DNA of 55,537 nucleotides from Nostoc flagelliforme FACHB-838. GTDB lineage: Bacteria; Cyanobacteriota; Cyanobacteriia; Cyanobacteriales; Nostocaceae. Positions 37,705 through 46,290 of the stretch are shown here, in pieces. Location: NCBI RefSeq assembly GCF_014698065.1, contig NZ_JACJSI010000045.1, positions 1-55,537 on the forward strand. The letters run 5' to 3'. Position 1 is the stretch's first letter, and each line of letters begins with the position of its first letter. The notes under the pieces are model-generated. The model did not search any database and was not told the origin of the DNA. It saw nothing but the letters and a program-made list of their open reading frames with translations. The position numbers and the translations under genes were made by a program.

Positions 37705-38550
37705 TCACAAATGACAAGCAAGAAACTGGTTCAATGCGTCGGTAAATAATTCGGGACGCTCGACTTGGGGTAAGTGGCCACAATTGGGTATCAAAGCTAG
37801 GTGTCCTTGCTTTAGACGGCTGACTGCATCTTGAGCTTGGTAATTTGGCAAAACTAAGTCATTAATACCCCATACAACTAGGGTCGGCATCTCTACCTTT
37901 GGTAGGTATTCAAGTGCTATCTGCTTCTGTCCTAAAACATATAGTTGAGAACGCAGTATAGATAAATTCGCTTCTAGGAAGCCTGGAACAAGCCCTAGCC
38001 GCTCTTGTTCTGCTAGCCATGCGTTGGGAACTTGCAAGGGATTAGCAAAAAGCAACGCCGCCCGTGACCAAGCCCTTTGCTTTGCGCCCAAAGGTGTTTT
38101 GCTCCAGGCGATCGCTAACTCTCCATACCAGGGCAAAGTCAAATTTGCCAGAATTGGATTGACCACTTGGCTAAATCCCATACTGTCTACCAGTACTAAT
38201 GCTGGTACGCGTTCGGGGTTTGACAGTGCATAGCGTAAAGCAATCAAACCACCTAATGAATTACCTACCAATACTGCTCGTTGAATTTCTAAAGCGTTGA
38301 GAAAATTGCCTAAGAACTCTGTCAGAAATTCCAGTGAATATTCACGCTTGGGTTTAGCACTATCCCCGGAACCTGGGAAATCTACGGCTATAACACGATG
38401 TTTAGTTCCCAAGGTAGGTATTACCCAAGACCAATCAACAGCGCTATCACCGACTCCATGTAGCAGCACTAACGGTGGATCATCATTACCCCCACTCAAG
38501 TAGCGAATATTAAGTCCATTTACATCTATTTGCTGCTTATCAAATCCCAT
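37705..38550 (-). CDS. Alpha/beta hydrolase
   Basis: A 281-residue hydrolase with LLHGVGDS (oxyanion region), nucleophile elbow GNSLGGL, acid-residue region WGINDLVLP and the catalytic His in NCGHLPQVERPE. This arrangement is seen in esterases, haloalkane dehalogenase-like enzymes and C-C hydrolases. The frame extends 29 codons upstream into a repeat tract; ATG 38550 (MGFDKQQIDVNGL) is preferred, with GGGAG about 12 bases before. It follows phaB on the same strand after a 164-bp repeat-filled gap, so a role in hydroxyalkanoate handling is possible but only inferred. Confidence 0.82.
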   Translation of the reverse strand: MGFDKQQIDVNGLNIRYLSGGNDDPPLVLLHGVGDSAVDWSWVIPTLGTKHRVIAVDFPGSGDSAKPKREYSLEFLTEFLGNFLNALEIQRAVLVGNSLGGLIALRYALSNPERVPALVLVDSMGFSQVVNPILANLTLPWYGELAIAWSKTPLGAKQRAWSRAALLFANPLQVPNAWLAEQERLGLVPGFLEANLSILRSQLYVLGQKQIALEYLPKVEMPTLVVWGINDLVLPNYQAQDAVSRLKQGHLALIPNCGHLPQVERPELFTDALNQFLACHL

Positions 38551-38607
38551 ATTCACAGTTACTCCCACTATTTTGAATTTGCCATTTATTAAAGACTGAG
38601 ACTTTGA

Positions 38608-38714
38608 AGAGGCAGGAGGGCAGGGAGCAGGGAGCAAGGGAGAAGATATTACCTAATACCTCTAGTCTCCAATCTCTAATACCCATGCCCAATGCCCCAT
38701 CCCCCATGCCCAAT
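38608..38714. repeat. Low-complexity repeat tract
   Basis: GAGGCAGGAGGGCAGGGAGC-type units followed by CCCATGCCCAATGCCCCATC-type units. Matching tracts flank other genes here, at 29226-29290 and 37625-37700. Confidence 0.6.
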
Positions 38715-39437
38715 TCATGTATGATGAGCGCCATTGACTCGTACAACTGTACCAGTGACGTAGCTGCTGGCTATTGGCGAAAGCAGAAATGCTACTGCCC
38801 AAGCAACCTCCTCCGGTTTCCCAAAGCGAGACAGGGGAATCTCAGACAAAATCCGTTGCTTGACTTTATCTGAAATTGGGGTGAGCATATCAGTCTCAAT
38901 AAATCCCGGTGACACAGCATTAGCCCGCACTCCGTAACGCGCCGCTTCTAGAGCCAAAGATTTTGTCAAGCCAATGGTTCCTGCCTTAGATGCTGCATAG
39001 TTTGTCTGACCGAGATTTCCGCGTTCGCCGGAAATTGAAGTGATACAGACAACAGAGCCAGAACGCCGTTCGTACATCTTAGGAATAACGGGTTTTAAGG
39101 TGTTGTAAACTCCTTTCAAGTTAGTGTCGATTACTGCATCCCAGTCTGCCGTTGTCAGTTTTGGGAAAAAATTGTCTCGAGTAATTCCAGCATTAGCGAC
39201 AACCCCGTAAATTGGGCCAAGTTGCTCTTCAACCTTTTGTGTCACTGCCTCCATAGCTGCTTCATCGGTGACATCGGCTGAGATCGCCAAACTACCCATC
39301 TGCGGATTGTAATCGCTGCGGTAGGTGTAAGCTACTTTAGCTCCCAACTCCAAAAGCAGATTGACGATCGCAGCTCCAATTCCCCGATTACCGCCAGTTA
39401 CCAAAACCACTTGATCTTCTAATCCCAAAGATGTCAT
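38715..39437 (-). CDS. phaB: Acetoacetyl-CoA reductase (3-oxoacyl reductase type)
   Basis: An NADPH-dependent reductase of the SDR family that makes (R)-3-hydroxybutyryl-CoA for PHB; 240 residues from ATG 39437. Motifs: VTGGNRGIGAAIVNLL, VANAGITRDNFFPKL (the NAGITRD text shared by PhaB and FabG), SISGERGNLGQTNYAASKAG with catalytic Ser, Tyr and Lys, and SPGFIETDML. GAGG lies eight bases before the ATG, and the gene starts five bases after the phaA stop, so the two form an operon. FabG activity on ACP substrates cannot be excluded from sequence; the linkage to phaA argues for PhaB. Confidence 0.9.
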   Translation of the reverse strand: MTSLGLEDQVVLVTGGNRGIGAAIVNLLLELGAKVAYTYRSDYNPQMGSLAISADVTDEAAMEAVTQKVEEQLGPIYGVVANAGITRDNFFPKLTTADWDAVIDTNLKGVYNTLKPVIPKMYERRSGSVVCITSISGERGNLGQTNYAASKAGTIGLTKSLALEAARYGVRANAVSPGFIETDMLTPISDKVKQRILSEIPLSRFGKPEEVAWAVAFLLSPIASSYVTGTVVRVNGAHHT

Positions 39438-39442
39438 AGGAA

Positions 39443-40636
39443 TTACCTCAGCCTCTCCAGTGCGATCGCAGTACCGCCACCAGTCCCGTGACAAACTGCT
39501 GCCAATCCAAACTGCCCGTTTTGCTGTTGCAAAGCGTTGAGCAGTGTTACTAAGATTCGCGCTCCTGAAGCCCCAATGGGATGTCCTAAAGCGATCGCCC
39601 CGCCATAGACATTTAATTTTTCATAAGGAACGGCCAACTCCCGATTGAACAATACATTGCTCAAAGCAAATGCTTCGTTGTTTTCAAACAAATCAAAATC
39701 GTAAATTTTCATTTTGAGTTTGTCTAAAAGCTTGTTCACTGCCATGATGGGAACTTCAGGGAACCGCCAAGATTCTCCTCCTGTCCAGACTCCACCAATT
39801 AGGCGTGCTATAGGATTGAGTTGGTAGCGTTCTACTGCTGTTTTACTTGCCAAAACTAGAGCTGCTGCTCCATCGGATATTTGACTGCTGTTACCAGCCG
39901 TGAACACGCCATCTGATCTGAAAGTAGGCTTCAGTCCAGCAAGAGTTTTTAAAGTAGTATCGGGGCGAATTCCTTCATCTTGATCTACAACTTGCAAACC
40001 TTTCTTACCCGCAACCTCAATTGGTACAATCTCGTGTTTAAACAAGCCTTTTTCAGTCGCTTCGGCTGCTCTAGCTTGGGAAAAGAAAGCTACTTCATCC
40101 AACTCATCCCGCGTAATTTGGTAAGCAGTTGCCAGTTGTTCTGCTTGCTCTCCCATCGTTTCGCCACTGATGGGATCGGTAAGTCCGTCTTGGAGTAAAA
40201 CATCGGTGAGTTGTTCTGGTGAACCTAATAAGGATTTGTATCCCCATCTAGCTCGTTGCGATAACAAAAACCCCGTCTGGGACATAGATTCCATGCCTCC
40301 AGCAAGTACCATTTGGGCATCACCAGAACGAATTGCACTAACACCGTTAATAGCACTCATCATTCCTGATGAACACACCATATTTACTGCATATCCGTTC
40401 ACCTTCTGCGGAATCCCAGTTTTGAAAGCTGCTTGACGAGGCAATGACTGTCCATGTCCGGCGCTAAGTACATTACCAAAAATATACAAGTCTAAGGCTT
40501 CTCCTGATACTCCGGCTCGTTCTAAGGCTGCACGCATGGCGATCGCACCTAAGTCTACTGGAGACAAATCTGCTAAGACACCTCCAAACCTACCAAGCGG
40601 TGTGCGTACTGCTGAGACAATATAAACTTCTTCCAT
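39443..40636 (-). CDS. phaA: Acetyl-CoA C-acetyltransferase (beta-ketothiolase)
   Basis: Condenses two acetyl-CoA to acetoacetyl-CoA, the first PHB step. From ATG 40636 it has 397 residues. It shows the acyl-accepting Cys in NMVCSSGMMSAI (about residue 86), NNEAFALSN, GGAIALGHPIGASGARI (catalytic His) and the second Cys in AVCHGTGGGTA. The frame extends four codons further to ATG 40645 and GTG 40648. It starts 294 bp downstream of the phaC stop and may have its own promoter in that AT-rich gap. Thiolase members of fatty-acid oxidation are similar, but the phaB neighbour supports the synthetic role. Confidence 0.92.
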   Translation of the reverse strand: MEEVYIVSAVRTPLGRFGGVLADLSPVDLGAIAMRAALERAGVSGEALDLYIFGNVLSAGHGQSLPRQAAFKTGIPQKVNGYAVNMVCSSGMMSAINGVSAIRSGDAQMVLAGGMESMSQTGFLLSQRARWGYKSLLGSPEQLTDVLLQDGLTDPISGETMGEQAEQLATAYQITRDELDEVAFFSQARAAEATEKGLFKHEIVPIEVAGKKGLQVVDQDEGIRPDTTLKTLAGLKPTFRSDGVFTAGNSSQISDGAAALVLASKTAVERYQLNPIARLIGGVWTGGESWRFPEVPIMAVNKLLDKLKMKIYDFDLFENNEAFALSNVLFNRELAVPYEKLNVYGGAIALGHPIGASGARILVTLLNALQQQNGQFGLAAVCHGTGGGTAIALERLR

Positions 40637-40929
40637 ACTTCTCATCACGTTGGTGAATTAAAAATTGAAAGTAATAAAATAAATGTATTTTTTAAATAGA
40701 TTCCTATTTATAGTTTTGCTAATAATTGCTTTGAATTTAATGATTGTTTTACTAAATTCAGTGCATTTAAAAAATAAAATTAACTTACTTAACAATAATT
40801 TACAATAATATTTTTAGCAAAAAATCAATCTTTAGAAGTAAAAAATAGTATAGTCGTCCACCCAAAGAAAGGATGTGATATTAAACAATTTTGTATTTTA
40901 TAATACAAACATTTGAGAAAGCGAATATT

Positions 40930-41985
40930 TTATTCTCGCGCCTTCAGCCAATCGGCAATCGTTGGCGGTAGGTCTTTTTGAACTTTGCCGCTTACATACA
41001 TACCAATATGTCCAACTGGAAACGATCGCACTGTATAGTCAACACTGCCAACATATTTCTCAAGAGCTAAAGATGATGCTGGTAAAACTAGATGATCCTG
41101 TTCGGCATAAATGTTTAAAATTGGGATGCGGATATTTCGCAAATCTACTCGCTTATCGCCAATCTCAATTTGACCTTTAATTAATTTGTTTCCTTGATAG
41201 AAGTCCTTAATAAACTGCCGAAAAGTCTCTCCAGCTTGATCTGGACTGTCAAAAATCCACTTTTCCATGCGGAGAAAATTGAGTAGTTTGTCCTCATACT
41301 CAACAATCTCTAGTAAATCAATATACTTTTTGACACCTAACTGAAAAGGCTTCAGCATTACGAAGACAAAGTTGAGAAAGTTACCAGGAATGTTACCTAA
41401 AGTGTCAACTAGAAGATCCACATCTAATGCTTGTGTCCCTAAACTGCTTCCACTCCAAACATTGAGAAGTCCTTCATTGATGTGAAAATCGACTGGCGTA
41501 ACCATAGTAATCAGGTTTTTTACCTTTTCTGGGTAAAGGGAACTGTAGCAAAGACTGAAGGTTCCCCCCTGGCAAATTCCCAATAAGTTAATCTGCTCTA
41601 AGTTGTGGCGATCGCGGATGACATCTACACAGTTATTAATATACCCATTGATGTATTTATCAATAGTCAGCCAGCGATCGTCTTGATTAGGATATCCCCA
41701 ATCAATCAAGTAAACATCTAGACCAAGATTGAGTAAATTAGCAACAAGCGATCGCCCCTCTTGTAAATCTACAATGTAGGGACGGTTAACTAACGCATAA
41801 ACAATTAGGATCGGAATCTTAAATAAGTTTTTCGCCTGTGATTGGAAGTGATACAGTACTACCTTGTCTTCCCGGTAGACTTCTTGCTTAGGTGTAACCC
41901 CAATGTCAATCTCTTGTTCGCGCAGGCGGTTAAAAATATCTACGCCCTTAACCAGCTTTTCGATTAGTTTGATAGACTCGTGCAT
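40930..41985 (-). CDS. phaC: Class III polyhydroxyalkanoate synthase, PhaC subunit
   Basis: Polymerises hydroxyacyl-CoA to PHA on granules. From ATG 41985 (MHESIKLIEKLVKGVD) it has 351 residues, the size of class III PhaC (about 355). The lipase-like box is LLGICQGGTFSL with the catalytic Cys near residue 138. The Asp is in IYAEQDHLVLP and the His in PVGHIGMYVSG. Long stretches such as LIVYALVNRPY, VYLIDWGYP and NFLRMEKWIFDSPDQAGETF match the Allochromatium-type enzyme as I recall it. The frame opens at TTG 42027; ATG is preferred by family length. Class III PhaC needs PhaE, which here is unusually short (42456-42842). Confidence 0.94.
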   Translation of the reverse strand: MHESIKLIEKLVKGVDIFNRLREQEIDIGVTPKQEVYREDKVVLYHFQSQAKNLFKIPILIVYALVNRPYIVDLQEGRSLVANLLNLGLDVYLIDWGYPNQDDRWLTIDKYINGYINNCVDVIRDRHNLEQINLLGICQGGTFSLCYSSLYPEKVKNLITMVTPVDFHINEGLLNVWSGSSLGTQALDVDLLVDTLGNIPGNFLNFVFVMLKPFQLGVKKYIDLLEIVEYEDKLLNFLRMEKWIFDSPDQAGETFRQFIKDFYQGNKLIKGQIEIGDKRVDLRNIRIPILNIYAEQDHLVLPASSLALEKYVGSVDYTVRSFPVGHIGMYVSGKVQKDLPPTIADWLKARE

Positions 41986-42176
41986 CGTTTTTTGATAACA
42001 TCTTGGATGAAAAAAAGTAAAGTTCAAACCTCAGAAAAATATGGCAGTGCTTCCACCCAAATAAGGGTTTTTCATAAACTCAAAGCACTACCATACATTT
42101 TGCTGAGGACCATGTTATATCTGAAATTCTTCAATGTCATCAAAAAAACAAAAATTTCCTGTTTCAATAAATAGGA

Positions 42177-42353
42177 TTAGAATCGAATAAGCCCGTAATA
42201 AGCACTTACAGCAGCTAGGATAATTGTTATAACTCCCAGTGATGTGCTAAGTAGAAATTGGGCAGAGGTTTTCTTATTGAGAGCTTCTTTGCTTCCACCT
42301 TCAAGTGTTGTCCGTTCGGTATTGTTAGAATTGGTTACGTTCTCAGTGTTCAT
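42177..42353 (-). CDS. Small single-helix membrane protein in the PHA locus (58 aa)
   Basis: ATG 42351-42353 opens MNTENVTNSNNTERTTLEGG, then a short basic linker (SKEALNKKTS), then one hydrophobic helix (FLLSTSLGVITIILAAVSAY, residues about 33-52) and YGLIRF at the C-terminus. It lies in the same direction between phaE (103 bp upstream) and phaC (191 bp downstream). It is too short for default ORF calling. The polar, Asn/Thr-rich N-terminus, positive linker and clean single helix look like a real protein. No family is recognised. A granule- or membrane-attachment role is a guess from position only. Confidence 0.6.
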   Translation of the reverse strand: MNTENVTNSNNTERTTLEGGSKEALNKKTSAQFLLSTSLGVITIILAAVSAYYGLIRF

Positions 42354-42455
42354 GTTCTTATCTTAATTTGATTACTTATTACAATTTCGCCTCTAATCCC
42401 AAAAACCACATCTAGCTTTAGGATTAACAAAAAAGGTAGAAATAATTAGATGTAA

Positions 42456-42842
42456 TTAAATCTGACTTTCATCCCTCTGATTACAAATCGGCAGATCAAG
42501 CTTCTTGCGAACTCCTTCTAGCAGGTGTTGTTGTTCAACCCAATAACTCATGCCTACCTTCAAGAATTTCCCTTGAATTGCCTGGGCATCTTCTGAACGG
42601 AACTTATGTGCAAATTCTCGGTCAAATATATTACTCCAGACTTCCAGAAACTGTCGCCAATTGTCAATTGTTTCACCCTTGGCTTCGTAAGAGGCCAACT
42701 CCCGCGTTAGTTCCGAAAATGCCTTTATCCAAATATCTGTCAGCACTAACTGATAGTCAAAGCTAGCTTGGGATAGCTGGATTAAGGCATCAAAAGTTTT
42801 TAGGAGTTGGCTGATTTCACAGGTATGCTGCTGTGTACGCAT
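42456..42842 (-). CDS. phaE: Short PhaE-like subunit of class III PHA synthase
   Basis: A 128-residue protein from ATG 42842, where GGAG lies ten bases upstream; the frame opens 26 codons earlier. The text WIKAFSELTRELASYEAKGE, NWRQFLEVWSNIFDREFAHK and FRSEDAQAIQGKFLKVGMSY resembles the core of cyanobacterial PhaE. Family members are usually above 300 residues. Here the N-terminal region is absent, and the protein stops at LDLPICNQRDESQI, just where relatives normally continue into a final helical segment. No missing piece is seen in the other frames downstream. It could be a minimal functional subunit or a degraded gene; in-frame integrity and a good ribosome site favour function. Confidence 0.7.
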   Translation of the reverse strand: MRTQQHTCEISQLLKTFDALIQLSQASFDYQLVLTDIWIKAFSELTRELASYEAKGETIDNWRQFLEVWSNIFDREFAHKFRSEDAQAIQGKFLKVGMSYWVEQQHLLEGVRKKLDLPICNQRDESQI

Positions 42843-42971
42843 CAGGTTTACTCCGTTATTTTTCTTAAGATAATCCGCACAATAATCGCTATCAGAATTC
42901 GTTAAAAATTCTGGATTCAATGCACAGATATAGCAACACCTGTGAAAAACCTTTTTGTTTTGAACAAAGTA

Positions 42972-43541
42972 CTAGTTTCCCTCACCATTTGAAGCCTGCG
43001 CGGAATCATAAACGCCCCAATATTCAATACCACGATCGCGTAATATTGGTTCAACGCGATGAATCTCTTCTTCTGAGCCTTCTAGGATGAGCAAATAATA
43101 ACTCTGCTGGAGGCGATCGCTATAAACTCTGGCTTTCTCTTCGGGTATGCCTAAATCGCCTAATGCCTTGAGTAAATTCTGATTTGCTGCGGCTCCCACA
43201 GCAACACCTCCTACACTAGTGACTAATGCTACACCTACAGAACCTGCTGCTAGCACGGCTCCTAAGCCGGGAAGTGCCAGACTACTCAAACCAACTAACA
43301 CGCTACCCCAAGTACTTGCTGCCAGTGCCTCTCTTACTGGCCCGCTTGTATTGACATCTTGATCACCGATGCGATCACTCATCTGCGCCTCACCTACGCG
43401 ATCGCCCTGATCCGCATCTTTAGCAATGACAGAAACTTTCTCTATAGAAAAGTTTGCAGTTTTCAATTCATTAATTGCCTGCTCTATTCCTTGAGAATTA
43501 GCAAATACTCCTAATGCACGTATTGTATCTTTAGTTATCAT
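42972..43541 (-). CDS. General-stress-type protein with glycine-zipper core
   Basis: A 189-residue protein. The N-terminal 50 residues (LGVFANSQGIEQAINELKTA, then NFSIEKVSVIAKD) match the ferredoxin-like GS17M/YflT-type domain. The middle is a Gly/Ala/Val-rich hydrophobic region (VGLSSLALPGLGAVLAAGSV, VGGVAVGAAANQNLLKALGD), and the end resembles a second alpha/beta domain (SYYLLILEGSEEEIHRVEPI). Such proteins in cyanobacteria are often induced by salt, desiccation or oxidative stress. GAAGGAG sits seven bases before ATG 43541. Single-gene unit between phaE and an Hli gene on the same strand. Biochemical function unknown. Confidence 0.75.
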   Translation of the reverse strand: MITKDTIRALGVFANSQGIEQAINELKTANFSIEKVSVIAKDADQGDRVGEAQMSDRIGDQDVNTSGPVREALAASTWGSVLVGLSSLALPGLGAVLAAGSVGVALVTSVGGVAVGAAANQNLLKALGDLGIPEEKARVYSDRLQQSYYLLILEGSEEEIHRVEPILRDRGIEYWGVYDSAQASNGEGN

Positions 43542-43683
43542 ATTTTCTCCTTCGCAATTGTATTAGTGCGTCCATCTATAAACTTGGCGTTAGACTTTAC
43601 ATCACCAGTAAGTTAAGTACTAAGAGGCTACTAAGTTGTTCTTTATTCATTTCCCCTAACGGGGGATAAATATAAGCGAAGAT

Positions 43684-43890
43684 TTAGCGAACCAAGTGGA
43701 GTACGTCACGTACTAAGCTATAGCCAGCTAAATCCCAAAGTACGTAAGAAACAAAGCCAATCATCGCTAAACGCCCATTCCACAACTCTTGTTGGGGATT
43801 CCACCCAATAATCCAAGCATTGCGATCGACACCGTTATAGGCTTTAGCTTCAGTAGATAATTCAATCGCTTTATTAGTTTCAGTTGCCAT
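43684..43890 (-). CDS. High-light-inducible protein (Hli/SCP)
   Basis: A 68-residue one-helix member of the chlorophyll a/b-binding superfamily. The signature ELWNGRLAMIGFVSYVLWDL carries the Glu, Asn and Arg residues that ligate chlorophyll and lock helices in dimers. Hli proteins sit in the thylakoid membrane, bind chlorophyll and carotenoid, and dissipate energy near photosystem II assembly intermediates. The hydrophilic N-terminus (about 35 residues) is somewhat long. AAGGA lies nine bases before ATG 43890. Neighbours are a stress protein and, after a repeat element, a carotenoid ketolase, which fits light stress. Confidence 0.92.
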   Translation of the reverse strand: MATETNKAIELSTEAKAYNGVDRNAWIIGWNPQQELWNGRLAMIGFVSYVLWDLAGYSLVRDVLHLVR

Positions 43891-44190
43891 TGTAAATATT
43901 CCTTAATAACTCTCCTACATCCACATCTTAGTTACTATTACGGTTGCAGTTCTCTGTCTATTGGGGAATTTGAAAGCGTCACAGGAAGGATCTGTAAGGA
44001 TTTTATAGGCTTTTGATCATTTCGGCTAAAAAGCATCAGGAACCTGATCAAAAAACCTCACAAAATTTACCCAAAACAAAAACCTCACCCTGTCCCAATA
44101 CGCTTGGGTTAAAGAAATTTTTCCGCTAAGGCAGGCAGGGGGGAAAAGAAAGCTTAACTAAACGGTATTGCACCCTGTCCTATCGGACAT

Positions 44191-44393
44191 CCCTCTCCTT
44201 GATAAGGCTACCGTATACACAAAAGTCTTTAAAGCTGCTTTATATTTTAACCTGCAATTCTATTGCATCGACCTGCAATGCTATTACATCGACTCGCAAT
44301 GCCAATAAACTTGTAAAAATTAGCCTACTCTACGCTATTACATAGCAACTCTAAAAGGCTTGTGTCTACACCGTAGCCTTGATAAGGAGAGGG
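44191..44393. repeat. MITE-like element with about 38-bp inverted ends
   Basis: The left end CCCTCTCCTTGATAAGGCTA continues CCGTATACACAAAAGTC; the right end, read in reverse complement, is CCCTCTCCTTATCAAGGCTA continuing CGGTGTAGACACAAGCC. The 203-bp element contains a 21-bp tandem duplication CCTGCAATTCTATTGCATCG(A) / CCTGCAATGCTATTACATCG(A) at 44251-44292. A third, partial copy of the right end lies at about 44466-44500 (GACTTGTATGTACACCGTAG). There is no ORF inside. Confidence 0.65.
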
Positions 44394-44396
44394 AGA

Positions 44397-44417
44397 GGTT
44401 TTGCATAGCAAAACCTG
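44397..44417. repeat. Short palindrome next to the MITE
   Basis: AGGTTTTGC-ATA-GCAAAACCT, perfect 9-bp arms, immediately beyond the MITE-like element. Confidence 0.45.
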
Positions 44418-44516
44418 AGGTAGCTTAGGATCTATCTGCGCGATAAATCTTAAATGACCTCACCAAAGACTTGTATGTACACCGTAGCTTTTTAAAGGGG
44501 AATAATCTTCTCAAAG

Positions 44517-44535
44517 TCCTCCTTTTTAAGGAGGA
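44517..44535 (-). terminator. Hairpin downstream of crtO
   Basis: TCCTCCTT / AAGGAGGA arms around TTT, 55 bp past the crtO-like stop. The same TCCTCCTTAAAAAGGAGGA motif recurs at 49458-49482, so it is a dispersed hairpin used at gene ends. Confidence 0.45.
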
Positions 44536-44589
44536 TTTAGGAGGATCTAAAGTTTGTGATACATCACCCAGCACTTTTCAAACAGCCTC

Positions 44590-46290
44590 TTAGTCTGATT
44601 CATTCCTCAAGACAGATGCAAACGCAGATTTAATTGAACCTCCTGCTTCCTTGATTTTCTGGGCGATGGGTTGCTCATTATGCAAAAACACACGCGCACA
44701 GTTGCGTCCCGGCAAACCAGAAATTGAACCACCTGGATGAGTTCCAGCACCAGTAAGATACAAGTTATCAATTGGTGTTTTATAGTTAGCTAATTCCGGC
44801 AACGGACGGAAGCAAAGCATCTGCTCTAAGGTCATATCAATATGGTAATAATTACCTTTGTAAGTCCCTAGCCGTTCTCCCAACTCAGCCGGACTTTCTA
44901 CATGACGGGCGATGATTGAATGTTGCAGATTGGGGGAATATTGCGCCAGTTTATTAATCACCCTGTCTGCAACTTTGTTTTTCAGTTCATCCGTCCAACC
45001 CGTACCTTTTAACCCCGTACCGTCTGCACCAGCAATTTGATAAGGTGCAAAAAACTCTATCCATAATGTGTGCTTGCCTTCTGGCGCCATTGATGGGTCG
45101 AGTCCGGTAGGCATCACTACATACATCGATGGGTCTTCATCAGGAATTTTGCCCAGAGTAATCAGACTATGAGCTTGTTCTACATGATTGACGGAATCAG
45201 CAATCAGAATAGAACCCATCAGATAATTATCTTGGTGATTGTGGTGGACAAAGCGCAAGGGTTCAGATAAAGCACAATCGATTTTGAGGATGGTTTCATT
45301 GTTGTTAATGATGCGGCGGTCTAACCTTTCGCGCAAGTTGCGATCGCTATTATCGACATCGCTACTATCCATCAGTTGCAAGAATAAGCGCTTGGCATCA
45401 ATACTTGAAATTACACCTTTATTGGCCCGATATTCTTTGCCACCAGCAACCCGCACACCGACAGCTTTACCATCATCTACCAATACTTTTTCTACCTTTT
45501 GGTCGGTGAGAATCGTACCACCTTCACTTTGTACCAGCTTCACCAAAGCTTCCACAAGTCCGCCACTACCGCCACGCGGTCTTGCCATACCGGGATTATG
45601 ACGCAACATCATCATCATCGCCCCAAAGGACATAGCTTTTTGTGAGGGAGGGGAACTCAGTTCGGCTGAGAGTCTAGCCAGAGGTGCTTTGACAAACTCA
45701 GAATCAAAATATTCGTTAATATTATCTGTGGCACTGCTGAGTAGGGTACGCAGTAAATCAAGGGTTGTGTTAGAGCCACCTAGAAGGGAAAATAAGTCTT
45801 GCAGACTATTGAGATTGTAATTACCAGCAATATCAACAATTGATTTGGGTGGTGCATTGAAGAAAGGAGCAATCCCTGTAATAAAGCGCTGCCAAAAATC
45901 GGCATATTCAGCGTATTTTTCAGCATCACGTTGACTGTAACGGGCAATTTCCGCACAAGTCTTTTCCACCGATTTGTGAGCTAAGAAGTACTTCCCATCT
46001 GGATGGGGGCAAAAGGCAACTGGATCGCAGCTAAGATATTCCAAGCCGTACTTATGCAGTTCCAATTCTTGGATGACTGGCCCTAAGAAAATAAACAGAT
46101 GGTTAATCGCGCAAGGACTAAATTTAAAACCAGGTGCTTCATCAGGCATAAGTTCTTCAGTTGTAGAACCGCCGCCGGGGAGCGATCGCCCTTCCAATAA
46201 CAGAACGCTGTAACCAGCTTTCAGAAGGTAGCCAGCACAAACTAAGCCATTATGACCAGCGCCGATAATTACAACGTCATACGATTCCAT
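44590..46290 (-). CDS. crtO: CrtO-type carotenoid ketolase / phytoene-desaturase-like oxidoreductase
   Basis: A 566-residue FAD-dependent enzyme. The N-terminal dinucleotide site is VVIIGAGHNGLVCAGYLLKA followed by a Glu in LLLEGRSLPGGGST. The C-terminal FAD motif reads PIDNLYLTGAGTHPGGSISG. Internal text (FCPHPDGKYFLAHKS, RHNPGMARPRGGSGGLVEAL, LGERLGTYKGNYYHIDMTLE) resembles CrtO, the beta-carotene 4-ketolase that makes echinenone, as I recall it from Anabaena and Synechocystis. Paralogues exist, so this may be a second copy with another substrate. ATG 46290 (MESYDVVIIGAG). Alone in its unit, next to an Hli gene. Confidence 0.8.
   Translation of the reverse strand: MESYDVVIIGAGHNGLVCAGYLLKAGYSVLLLEGRSLPGGGSTTEELMPDEAPGFKFSPCAINHLFIFLGPVIQELELHKYGLEYLSCDPVAFCPHPDGKYFLAHKSVEKTCAEIARYSQRDAEKYAEYADFWQRFITGIAPFFNAPPKSIVDIAGNYNLNSLQDLFSLLGGSNTTLDLLRTLLSSATDNINEYFDSEFVKAPLARLSAELSSPPSQKAMSFGAMMMMLRHNPGMARPRGGSGGLVEALVKLVQSEGGTILTDQKVEKVLVDDGKAVGVRVAGGKEYRANKGVISSIDAKRLFLQLMDSSDVDNSDRNLRERLDRRIINNNETILKIDCALSEPLRFVHHNHQDNYLMGSILIADSVNHVEQAHSLITLGKIPDEDPSMYVVMPTGLDPSMAPEGKHTLWIEFFAPYQIAGADGTGLKGTGWTDELKNKVADRVINKLAQYSPNLQHSIIARHVESPAELGERLGTYKGNYYHIDMTLEQMLCFRPLPELANYKTPIDNLYLTGAGTHPGGSISGLPGRNCARVFLHNEQPIAQKIKEAGGSIKSAFASVLRNESD

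Noticed and set aside
38551..38637. 29-codon N-terminal extension of the alpha/beta hydrolase
   Set aside because: Encoded by the adjacent GGGAGCAGGGAGC repeat tract; a normal ATG with a ribosome site follows at 38550.
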